From assembly GCA_030039695.1 (NCBI GenBank), contig JASHVB010000772.1:1-9130 (forward strand): a DNA stretch of 9,130 nucleotides, written 5' to 3'. Made by a program: the position numbers and the translations under genes. Shown piece after piece: positions 1-6,000 of the stretch; position 1 is the first letter of the stretch; the number at the start of each line of letters is the position of its first letter. The notes under the pieces are model-generated. The model saw only the letters and a list, made by a program, of their open reading frames with translations. It had not been told where the DNA came from and did no database searches. The DNA is from Acetobacteraceae bacterium. Its GTDB lineage: Bacteria > Pseudomonadota > Alphaproteobacteria > Acetobacterales > Acetobacteraceae.

Positions 1-111
1 GCGGGCGCGGTGAAGCGCGGCTTCGACATGGTGATGCTGACGTCCGATCTAGCCTGCATGACCGCGGGGGCACGGATGCAGCTCGACGAGCTCAAATCAA
101 AGACGGGCTGA
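1..111 (+). CDS. 3' end of an HpcH/HpaI-family aldolase (partial)
   Basis: Frame 1 is open from the window edge to the TGA at 109-111 and gives 36 residues. It contains a stretch GFDMVMLTSDLACMTAGA followed by a short polar tail. This resembles the C-terminal strand and helix of HpcH/HpaI-type class II aldolases (2-keto-3-deoxy-sugar acid and 4-hydroxy-2-oxo-acid aldolases), where a 'GF+.v.v.sD...l..ga' segment closes the TIM barrel near the C-terminus. The metal-binding and catalytic residues lie off the window, so the substrate cannot be judged. The 242 bases that follow hold no convincing gene, so it is probably the end of a separate transcription unit. The family call rests on a short match and is tentative; the existence of a coding 3' end is more secure. 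Confidence 0.6.
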   Translation, partial: AGAVKRGFDMVMLTSDLACMTAGARMQLDELKSKTG

Positions 112-143
112 AGCGTCCGTCGCGTTGCGGGACAGTCGCGGTG

Positions 144-172
144 CCGAGCGCTCGGCGGCATACAATGCCGAG
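144..172 (+). terminator. Paired inverted repeats after the aldolase (possible terminator)
   Basis: CCGAGCGCTCGG at 144-155 is a perfect 12-base palindrome. CGGCAT (156-161) and ATGCCG (165-170) form a 6-bp stem around ACA. CTCGG at 151-155 could pair either with CCGAG at 144-148 or with CCGAG at 168-172, so two folds exclude each other. The element lies 33 bases after the aldolase stop. It has no T-run, so intrinsic termination is only a guess. The rest of 112-326 shows nothing I can support, apart from further GC-rich inverted matches such as GGCGG/CCGCC at 216-232. Confidence 0.25.
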
Positions 173-326
173 GCGTTCCACCGAATCATGCGGGGCACGC
201 GGATTTGCGGCGGGGCGGTTTGCTGACCGCCGCCCGCTCGTCGGCGGCACACGCGCAGTACTGATAGCGACCTGTCTCCGCCCCACCGCGGTACATTTCC
301 CGTGGCGGCGAAACCCCCTAAGGTTG

Positions 327-348
327 CCCTGAGGAAACGCTCAGGGGA
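327..348 (+). promoter_or_regulatory. Hairpin covering the ribosome binding site of the flavin oxidoreductase
   Basis: CCCTGAG (327-333) and CTCAGGG (340-346) form a perfect 7-bp stem with a 6-base GAAACG loop. The purine-rich AGGGGA at 343-348, five bases before the ATG at 354, is the only Shine-Dalgarno-like sequence for that gene, and most of it lies in the 3' arm. A second C-rich block, CCCCCTAAGG at 314-323, could compete for the same G-run. The fold is seen in the sequence; a role in controlling translation is inference. Confidence 0.4.
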
Positions 349-353
349 CTCGC

Positions 354-1424
354 ATGGATTTCGGCATTGGCATCGCCACGTCGCACGATTCTTGGAAGCT
401 CGTTCAGCGCGCCGAGGAACTCGGCTTCACTCACGCTTGGTTCTATGACACGCAGATGATTACGGCGGACTGCTTTGTCGCGATGGCCGCCGCGGCGATG
501 AAGACCAGCCGCATCCGCCTGGGCACCGGCGTCCTAGTACCCTCCAACCGCATTGCCGCCGTCGCCGCAAACGCCTTCGCCACGCTGAACGCCATGGCGC
601 CCGGGCGCCTCGATTTCGGGGTCGGCACCGGCTTCTCGGCCCGCCGCGCCATGGGCCTGGGCGCGATGAAACTCGCCGACATGGAGGAATACATTCGTAT
701 CGTCTACGCATTGCTGAACGGCGAGACGATCGAGACCAATGTTGAGGGCAAGCGCAAAAAGATCCGCTTCCTCAACCCTGACGCGAACCTGATTAACACC
801 AAGGACCCGATCCGCCTGCATGTCTCGGCGTATGGCCCGAAGTCGCAGGCATTGACGACAAAACTGAACGCTGCCTGGATGAGCTTCGTTGCCGACGTCG
901 ATGGTGCCCGGGGCGCGATCCGATCGATGCAGCAGAGCTGGGCAGAGGGCGGTCGCTCAGCCGGCGACCTCTACGCGACGGCATGGTCTTGTGGCTGCGT
1001 TCTGGAACCGGGCGAGTCGGCCGACTCGCCGCGCGCATTCGCGCAGGCCGGGCCGCGGGCGGCGGTGTTGCTGCACCGGGCGGCGGACCTCGACATGGAA
1101 GGTTGGCAGAATACGTCTGAGGTGCCGGCGTCCGTTGCGGAGAACATACGCGGCTATGTCGAGATGGCGCGGACCTATGAACCGCCCGATGCGCGCTACC
1201 TGATGAACCACCGCGGACACTTCGTGTTCGTGAAGCCGGAGGAACGCCGCTTCATCAACGCCGAGCTGATCCGCCGCACCACCTTTACCGCGACCGAGCA
1301 AGAATTAAAGCAGCGGATCGAGTCAATGCGCGAAGCTGGCTGGGGTCAATTTGTTATTCCGATCACCCCGGGCGAGGAACGTGCCATCGAGGACTGGGCG
1401 CGGATCCGCAAGGCATTCGCGTGA
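354..1424 (+). CDS. LLM-class (luciferase-like) flavin-dependent oxidoreductase
   Basis: This 356-residue protein has the layout of the bacterial luciferase/F420-dependent reductase superfamily, a TIM barrel that uses FMN or F420. The N-terminus reads [14 protein letters not shown], then '[17 protein letters not shown]' (barrel strands 1-2), '[14 protein letters not shown]' at about 54-67 and '[20 protein letters not shown]' at about 82-101. The last two are typical of methylenetetrahydromethanopterin reductase-like members. The C-terminal '[23 protein letters not shown]' is also family-like, and the length is normal. No signal peptide or membrane segment is seen, so it should be cytosolic. 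The ATG at 354 has AGGGGA five bases upstream, within a hairpin. Its TGA (1422-1424) overlaps an ATG of the next frame, but that start may not be used. The substrate is unknown: the superfamily includes monooxygenases, ketoreductases and F420 enzymes. The neighbouring transporter suggests catabolism of an imported compound, which is inference. Confidence 0.88.
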   Translation: MDFGIGIATSHDSWKLVQRAEELGFTHAWFYDTQMITADCFVAMAAAAMKTSRIRLGTGVLVPSNRIAAVAANAFATLNAMAPGRLDFGVGTGFSARRAMGLGAMKLADMEEYIRIVYALLNGETIETNVEGKRKKIRFLNPDANLINTKDPIRLHVSAYGPKSQALTTKLNAAWMSFVADVDGARGAIRSMQQSWAEGGRSAGDLYATAWSCGCVLEPGESADSPRAFAQAGPRAAVLLHRAADLDMEGWQNTSEVPASVAENIRGYVEMARTYEPPDARYLMNHRGHFVFVKPEERRFINAELIRRTTFTATEQELKQRIESMREAGWGQFVIPITPGEERAIEDWARIRKAFA

Positions 1425-1440
1425 TGGCGCCGGCATCACA

Positions 1441-1500
1441 TTTTCCCCCTCCCGTTGAGGTCCCGGCCCGCGAAGCGGACCTAGGAAGGGCGGAGGGAAA
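1441..1500. repeat. Imperfect palindromic intergenic element
   Basis: The segment starts with TTTTCCCCCTCCC and ends with GGGCGGAGGGAAA. The outer arms TTTCCC..TCC and GGAGGGAAA pair with a small bulge. AGGTCC (1458-1463) pairs with GGACCT (1477-1482), and CGC-GAA-GCG (1469-1477) forms a competing inner turn. The 13-mer TTTCCCCCTCCCG at 1442-1454 recurs inverted at 7698-7710, just after lpxA. It looks like a dispersed intergenic palindrome rather than protein-coding DNA, although the upstream part of the MFS reading frame runs through it. Confidence 0.5.
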
Positions 1501-1567
1501 CGTGCCTTGGAAACGGCGCGACGGGACGCATCCCTTCCCCCACACCCCTGCCGCAAGAAGACGGGGC

Positions 1568-2779
1568 GTGACATCCGGCGCGGGCCGCATCACCGAGTAC
1601 CGCGCGATCTCGCTTATCTGCGGCGCGCACATGGTCAGCCACTTCCACTACCTTGTGCTCGTGCCGCTCTTCCCGTTGCTGAGGCAGCAATTGGGCGTCG
1701 ACTTCATCCAGCTCGGTCTGGCGATCACGCTCGGCAACATCGTCTCGGCGCTGGTGCAGACCCCGATGGGCTACGCGGCTGACAAATTTGGCTCGCGCCG
1801 CGTGCTGATCTGCGGATTGGTGTTGGCCGGCATGGGTTATGTCAGCTTCGGCCTGCACCCGACCTATCCGCAGATGCTCGTCACCGCGGTCATGCTCGGC
1901 ATCGCCAACGGGGTGTACCACCCATCGGACTATTCGATACTCGGCTCGGTGATCGAACCATCGAGGCTCGGTCGTGCGTTCGCGTGGCACACATTCTCTG
2001 GCTATCTCGGTGGCGCTCTGGCGCCGATGACCATGCTGGCACTCACGCATCTCTGGGGCATGCAGGTCGCAGTCGTCGCGGCCGGTGCCATTGCGTGGGT
2101 CGCGGCGATTCCGTTGTTGTTCTCGCGCTGGCTAGACGGCACGGTCGCCCCGCGTACCGCGGCCGCCGCGCTGCCGGAGATCCCATTGCGCCGGCTGCTC
2201 ACGCCGACCGTATTCGGTCTGGTTGCATTCTTCACCATGCTCAGCTTGAGCACGGGCGCACTGAACAACTTCTCGGTCGTCGCGTTTGTGGCGCTGCACC
2301 ACGTGACGCTGTCCACCGCGAACGCCGCACTGACGGCGTTTCTGCTGGCCACCGCTCTGGGCGTGCTGGCCGGGGGATTCATCGCCGACGCGACGCGGCG
2401 GCACGGCGATGTGGCCGCCGCCGGGTTCGCCGGCGCGGCGCTGCTGGTGGCGCTTGTCGGTACGATCTATCCGGGCCCGGTGTTGCTGGCGGCGTGCATG
2501 GGCGCGGCCGGCTTCCTATCCGGAATGATCGCGCCATCGCGCGATATGCTGGTGCGCGCCGCTGCACCGCCCGGCGCGTCGGGCCGCGTGTTCGGCATCG
2601 TCACCACGGGATTCAACATTGGTGGCACCATCGGCCCGATGCTCGGCGGCTGGATCATGGACCACCACCTCCCGCGCTTCGTGTTCTACGCGTCGGTCAC
2701 GTTTATGCTGATCACGGTGGCGATGGCGCTGGCAAGCGAACGCCACGGCGAGCGCCCGACGTTAGCTCCGGCGGAATAG
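1568..2779 (+). CDS. MFS transporter, Fsr (fosmidomycin resistance)-like subgroup
   Basis: This integral inner-membrane transporter of the major facilitator superfamily shows about twelve hydrophobic segments. The first begins '[21 protein letters not shown]', close to the H-x-x-SH-x-x-LVLPPLFPLL opening of Fsr-like members. The loop between helices 2 and 3 carries motif A as '[11 protein letters not shown]'. '[17 protein letters not shown]' and '[19 protein letters not shown]' are further family-like stretches. The frame is open back to GTG 1421/ATG 1424, which overlaps the previous stop and would give 451-452 residues. The first 49 codons are proline- and arginine-rich, lie over a palindromic element and resemble no transporter N-terminus. 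I therefore prefer GTG 1568, giving 403 residues, the usual length. GTG 1502, with GGAGGG at 1492-1497, is another option; ATG 1631 would cut into helix 1. Substrate and direction are unknown; co-orientation with the flavin oxidoreductase suggests a shared function. Confidence 0.85.
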   Translation: MTSGAGRITEYRAISLICGAHMVSHFHYLVLVPLFPLLRQQLGVDFIQLGLAITLGNIVSALVQTPMGYAADKFGSRRVLICGLVLAGMGYVSFGLHPTYPQMLVTAVMLGIANGVYHPSDYSILGSVIEPSRLGRAFAWHTFSGYLGGALAPMTMLALTHLWGMQVAVVAAGAIAWVAAIPLLFSRWLDGTVAPRTAAAALPEIPLRRLLTPTVFGLVAFFTMLSLSTGALNNFSVVAFVALHHVTLSTANAALTAFLLATALGVLAGGFIADATRRHGDVAAAGFAGAALLVALVGTIYPGPVLLAACMGAAGFLSGMIAPSRDMLVRAAAPPGASGRVFGIVTTGFNIGGTIGPMLGGWIMDHHLPRFVFYASVTFMLITVAMALASERHGERPTLAPAE

Positions 2780-2781
2780 CT

Positions 2782-2856
2782 GTCATCGCGAGGCCCAGCT
2801 GGGCCCAGGCCATCGCCGGCGGGAGATTGCTTGGGCGCTGCGCTTCTCGCGATCAC
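2782..2856. repeat. GTCATYGCGAG-type palindromic repeat, copy A
   Basis: The outer arms GTCATCGCGAG (2782-2792) and CTCGCGATCAC (2846-2856) pair with a single C-C mismatch. Inside is GGCCCAGCTGGGCC (2792-2805), a perfect 14-base palindrome, and the right half contains GATTGCTTGGGCGCTGCGCT. The layout matches the GTCATTGCGAG...GATTGCTTCG...CTCGCAATGAC class of dispersed repeats that I recall from alphaproteobacterial genomes. It begins three bases after the MFS stop and ends ten bases before the next ATG, filling the gap between the two genes. Copy B is at 5927-6000. Confidence 0.65.
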
Positions 2857-2866
2857 TGGTGATCGA

Positions 2867-3250
2867 ATGCGTCTGTTCCTCTATGGCACATTGCTTGCCC
2901 CGCCGACGCTGGCGATGCGCAGCGGCGATCCGACCCTGCCGTCACGCTGCATCGCGGCGACATTGCACGGCTGGCGCCGCGTCGCGTTGAATGCCGTACC
3001 GTGGCCCACGCTACGGCGCGATCCGAAAAGCACAGTCAGCGGCATGGTTGCACACGTGCCGACGCGCGCGTTAGCTCGCCTGACGGCCTGGGAAGGCGGC
3101 ACGTACCGCCTGACCCGGGTTGTCGTCATCACCGCCAGGGGGAAGACTGTCGCCCACACCTGGATCGCGCCGGGCGGATCGCGCCGGCCATGGAGAGGGT
3201 CAGCTCATGCTGCAAGTACCACCCGCTCAACCCGGCATGCGGGAAGATGA
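2867..3250 (+). CDS. Gamma-glutamylcyclotransferase-like (AIG2-like) small protein
   Basis: The 127-residue product begins MRLFLYGTLL, the YGTL loop signature of the gamma-glutamylcyclotransferase/AIG2 fold (YGTL at 6-9). It continues with 'LHGWRRVALNAVPWPTL', 'VSGMVAHVP' and 'LARLTAWEGGTYRLTRVVV'. Glu76 in the 'WEG..Y' motif is the expected general acid/base for converting gamma-glutamyl substrates to 5-oxoproline, or for related amine-releasing reactions. The frame is open upstream to 2831, but those codons lie in the repeat, so the ATG at 2867 is preferred. There is no strong Shine-Dalgarno. The last 15 or so residues (serine, threonine and arginine-rich) are read through the start of the next gene, with a 44-base overlap, and look non-conserved. 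The protein is cytosolic. The family call is good; the substrate is unknown because many AIG2-like proteins are uncharacterised. Confidence 0.75.
   Translation: MRLFLYGTLLAPPTLAMRSGDPTLPSRCIAATLHGWRRVALNAVPWPTLRRDPKSTVSGMVAHVPTRALARLTAWEGGTYRLTRVVVITARGKTVAHTWIAPGGSRRPWRGSAHAASTTRSTRHAGR
3192..3199 (+). promoter_or_regulatory. Strong ribosome binding site that fixes the PLP enzyme start
   Basis: GGAGAGGG lies seven bases before the ATG at 3207 and inside the upstream coding region. It supports 3207 over the in-frame upstream start at 3120, whose extra 29 residues do not look like the family. Confidence 0.7.
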
Positions 3251-4331
3251 GATCGACACGCCTGCGCTGCTGGTCGACCTCGACGCGTTCGAATTCAATC
3301 TCAACCGAATGGCTGGGCTGCTTGCTCCCACCGGGGCGAAGCTGCGGGCGCACGCGAAGACGCACAAGTCGCCGGTCATTGCCAAGCTGCAGATGGCGCG
3401 CGGCGCAGTTGGCCAGTGCGTGCAGAAGGTGGCGGAGGCCGAAGTGCTCGCCTGGGGCGGCATCCCAGACATCCTGGTGAGCAACGAAGTAGTTGGTGCA
3501 ACGAAATTGGCGCGGCTCTGCGCGCTGGCGAAGATCGCCCACATCGCGGTGTGCGCCGATGATGTGGCACAGGTGTCTGCACTGGAGAGCGCCGCAGAGA
3601 ACGCCGGCATACGCCTGCCAGTTCTCGTGGAGATCGATGTCGGTGCCGCACGCTGCGGCGTCGCGCCTGGACCGGACGCAGTGGCGCTGGCGCAACGCAT
3701 CGCCGCGTCGAAGCACCTGGCGTTCGGCGGGCTGCAGGCCTACCACGGCAGCGCGCAACACAAGCGCACCACAGCCGAGCGGCGCATGATGATCCAGGGC
3801 GCGGTCGACGCATCGCGCCGTACCGTGGAGCAATTACATCAGCAGGGTCTCGATTGTCCGATTGTCGGCGGCGCTGGCACCGGCACTTTCGAGATCGAGG
3901 CGGTCTCGGGGGTCTATACAGAATTGCAAGCCGGAAGCTATGTGTTCATGGACGCGGACTACGCACGTAACCTCGATGATTCGGGCGCACCGGTGCACAC
4001 CTTCCGTCACGCCTTGTTCGTCCTGGCAACAGTGATGAGTGCGCCGAAGCGGGGCTTGGCGGTGCTGGATGCGGGGCACAAGGCGGTGGCGGTCGACAGC
4101 GGATTGCCGCTGGTATGGCAGCGGCCGGACATCCGCTACGTCAGCGCGTCTGACGAGCATGGTAAGCTAGATATCGGTTCCGAAACGACGATGCCGATGT
4201 TGGGCGAGAAGCTGCGCCTGGTGCCGGGGCACTGCGATCCGACAGTTGATCGCTACGATTGGTATATCGGCGTGCGCGGCGGAAGGGTGGAGTGCGTCTG
4301 GCCGGTGGCGGCAAGGGGTGGGATGAGCTGA
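3207..4331 (+). CDS. Fold-type III PLP enzyme, D-threonine aldolase / 3-hydroxy-D-aspartate aldolase (DSD1) family
   Basis: The 374-residue protein has an alanine-racemase-like N-terminal barrel and a C-terminal beta domain. 'DTPALLVDLDAFEFNLNRM' opens the barrel. 'RAHAKTHKSP' holds the PLP Schiff-base lysine, most likely Lys51, and 'GGAGTGTFE' is the phosphate-binding loop. 'VPGHCDPTVDRYDWY' provides the metal pair His342 and Asp344. D-threonine aldolases bind a divalent metal with H-x-D, whereas eukaryotic D-serine dehydratase uses H-x-C, so this protein looks like an aldolase. The likely reaction is retro-aldol cleavage of a D-3-hydroxy amino acid to glycine plus an aldehyde or glyoxylate. 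The exact substrate is not readable, and 3-hydroxy-D-aspartate and D-threonine are both possible. The start overlaps the preceding gene by 44 bases, which implies translational coupling. A generic 'alanine racemase domain protein' label would be less precise. Confidence 0.88.
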   Translation: MLQVPPAQPGMREDEIDTPALLVDLDAFEFNLNRMAGLLAPTGAKLRAHAKTHKSPVIAKLQMARGAVGQCVQKVAEAEVLAWGGIPDILVSNEVVGATKLARLCALAKIAHIAVCADDVAQVSALESAAENAGIRLPVLVEIDVGAARCGVAPGPDAVALAQRIAASKHLAFGGLQAYHGSAQHKRTTAERRMMIQGAVDASRRTVEQLHQQGLDCPIVGGAGTGTFEIEAVSGVYTELQAGSYVFMDADYARNLDDSGAPVHTFRHALFVLATVMSAPKRGLAVLDAGHKAVAVDSGLPLVWQRPDIRYVSASDEHGKLDIGSETTMPMLGEKLRLVPGHCDPTVDRYDWYIGVRGGRVECVWPVAARGGMS

Positions 4332-4478
4332 GCCCCACGAGCCTCGCCCGCGTACCCGGAGAGGTCGAGGCGCCGCGCAGCCGGAGTGAAGGGCACCGTT
4401 ACAGAGGGTCCGTGCGCGACGCACCCAAACTGCGTCGTTGCGCTCCGCGACCCCTCCGCGCCGCGGGAGAGGCTTCGG
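4332..4478. other. Convergent intergenic region with GC-rich inverted repeats
   Basis: These 147 bases separate the stop codons of two convergent genes. They contain several GC-rich blocks (GGAGAGGTCGAGGCGCCGCG near 4360, CTCCGCGCCGCGGGAGAGG near 4455) that resemble degraded intergenic palindromes, plus the small hairpin listed separately. I see no gene: the open frames through here are arginine/proline-rich and do not resemble a known family. Confidence 0.5.
4417..4437. terminator. Hairpin between convergent genes (possible bidirectional terminator)
   Basis: CGACGCA (4417-4423) and TGCGTCG (4431-4437) form a perfect 7-bp stem with a CCCAAAC loop, extendable by one G-T pair. Its position between two stop codons fits a shared terminator. 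There is no T-run on either side, so the role is uncertain. Confidence 0.35.
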
Positions 4479-5861
4479 TTAATTCAAGAAAATCTTCCCC
4501 GGGTTCATCACGCCCCGCGGATCCAGCGCCTGCTTCACCGAGCGCATCACCGCCACCGCCTCTGCCCCATGCTCCTGTTCCAAAAATTCCCGCTTCCCGA
4601 TGCCCACACCATGCTCACCGCTGCACGACCCACCGAGCGACAACGCTCGCGCGACGATCCTCTTGTCCAGCTCCCACGCGCGCGAAAGCCCGTCTGGCTC
4701 CGGCGGCACCAGAATCACTGTGTGGAAATTGCCGTCGCCGACATGCCCGACGATCGGAGCGGTCAATCCGGACTTGGCAATATCCTCCTTCGCACCCAGG
4801 ATCGCCTCATCCAATCGGGAAATCGGCACGATCGCATCTGTCGCAATCCCGCGATGTCCTGGCTTGAGTGCCAGGCACGCCCACAGCGCATCATGCCGCG
4901 CCTGCCATAACTTGTTGCGCTCTGCCGCTTCGGCCGCCCAGCGGAAGCCACGGCCGTCGAATCCACTCGCTATCTCTTCCGCCTGCTTCGCCTGTTCCGC
5001 CACGCTTACGGTCGTGCCATGGAACTCAAAGAACAGACTGGGCAGCGCCTCCAGCCCCTCGAGCTTCGAATAGGCGATACATGCCGCGGTCTGCACGTCA
5101 TCCAGTAGTTCCATGCGCGCCACGGGAATGCCAGTCTGCAAAATCGCGATCACCGTCTCCACCGCGTCGCGCAGCGTGGGGAACTGACACGTCGCCGCCG
5201 ATATCGCCTCCGGGATCCCGTGCAGCCGCAACTGAATTTCGGTTATGACGCCGAGCGTGCCCTCGGAGCCGATGAACAGCCGCGTCAGGTCATAGCCGGT
5301 CGCGGATTTGCGCACACGGCCGCCGGCGTGGATCACCCGGCCGTCTGCCAAGGCCACCGTCAAGCCCAGCACGTTCTCGCGGATCGTGCCGTAGCGCACG
5401 GCATTGGTGCCGGAGGCGCGCGTCGCGCACATGCCCCCGATGGTGCACGCCGAGGTTCCGGGATCGACCGGAAAAAACAGGCCTGCGTCGCGCAGATGGG
5501 TGTTGAGCTGTTCGCGTGTCACGCCGGCCTCGACACGGCAATCCATGTCGGCCTGGCTCACATCGAGAATGCGCGTCATGCGCGATAGATCGAGCGTGAT
5601 GCCATTGCGCACCGGGGTGACGTGACCCTCTAGCGAAGTGCCGCCGCCCCAGGGCACCACCGGCACGTGCTCCCGGTGGCACAGCGCCAGTATCCGCGCC
5701 ACTTCGTCGGTTGTGTCGACGAACGCCACCGCGTCCGGCAGGACCGGCGGTTGGGTGTCCTGGCCGTGCGAGTGGTGCTCGCGCAACGCGGCGTTGGTGG
5801 TGAGTCGCTCGCCAAGGAAGGCGCGGGCAGCGGCAATGACGGTTTCAACGTTGGCAGGCAT
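4479..5861 (-). CDS. FAD-linked D-lactate / 2-hydroxyacid dehydrogenase (GlcD/Dld family)
   Basis: The 460-residue protein follows the vanillyl-alcohol-oxidase-type FAD-binding fold with a C-terminal FAD-oxidase domain. FAD-binding motifs in order are 'VPWGGGTSLEGH' (about 68-80), 'VDPGTSACTIGGMCATRASG' (about 131-150) and 'ATGYDLTRLFIGSEGTLGVI' (about 186-205). The C-terminal 'HVGDGNFH' and 'GEHGVGIGK' supply the usual metal and substrate-carboxylate ligands, and the end 'DPRGVMNPGKIF' is typical. Members oxidise D-lactate, glycolate or other D-2-hydroxyacids to 2-oxoacids and pass electrons to cytochrome c, quinone or a flavoprotein. The length fits a single-chain D-lactate dehydrogenase better than GlcD, which normally neighbours glcE and glcF; neither is present here. 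It starts 66 bases after the ligase stop with no strong Shine-Dalgarno. The convergent PLP aldolase could yield glyoxylate or aldehydes, but a pathway link is speculation. Confidence 0.87.
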   Translation of the reverse strand: MPANVETVIAAARAFLGERLTTNAALREHHSHGQDTQPPVLPDAVAFVDTTDEVARILALCHREHVPVVPWGGGTSLEGHVTPVRNGITLDLSRMTRILDVSQADMDCRVEAGVTREQLNTHLRDAGLFFPVDPGTSACTIGGMCATRASGTNAVRYGTIRENVLGLTVALADGRVIHAGGRVRKSATGYDLTRLFIGSEGTLGVITEIQLRLHGIPEAISAATCQFPTLRDAVETVIAILQTGIPVARMELLDDVQTAACIAYSKLEGLEALPSLFFEFHGTTVSVAEQAKQAEEIASGFDGRGFRWAAEAAERNKLWQARHDALWACLALKPGHRGIATDAIVPISRLDEAILGAKEDIAKSGLTAPIVGHVGDGNFHTVILVPPEPDGLSRAWELDKRIVARALSLGGSCSGEHGVGIGKREFLEQEHGAEAVAVMRSVKQALDPRGVMNPGKIFLN

Positions 5862-5926
5862 AGCGCAAGCCTTGGGCTGTTTGGTTCGATCGTTTGGACC
5901 CGGGACAGAGGACTGGCAAGGCCGGC

Positions 5927-6000
5927 GTCATCGTGCGGGCCGCAGGCGCGAAGCAGTCGCGGCCGGAAGATCGCTTCGGGCCTCCGGCCCGCGCAATGAG
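5927..6000. repeat. GTCATYGCGAG-type palindromic repeat, copy B
   Basis: Two 32-base arms, 5927-5958 and 5969-6000, are imperfect reverse complements around a 10-base centre. The left arm starts GTCATCGTGCGGGCCGC; the right arm read on the minus strand starts CTCATTGCGCGGGCCGG. Both arms end in CGAAGC followed by a -TC end. It shares the GTCATYG outer ends and the CGAAGC core with copy A. The TCA of the outer GTCA (5928-5930) is the stop codon of the DNA ligase on the minus strand, and the repeat encodes the last 24 residues of that protein. Confidence 0.65.

Noticed and set aside
1481..2050. Minus-strand open frame of 189 codons opposite the MFS transporter
   Set aside because: It lies antisense to a clear transporter gene and has Arg/His/Glu-rich, motif-free content typical of a shadow frame.
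1984..2862. Plus-strand open frame of 292 codons in another frame of the MFS gene
   Set aside because: It is Arg/Gly-rich with no hydrophobic segments, and the overlapping frame is a convincing transporter.
3129..3833. Minus-strand open frame of 234 codons opposite the PLP aldolase
   Set aside because: The sense strand encodes a complete, motif-rich enzyme; the antisense product has no recognisable domain.
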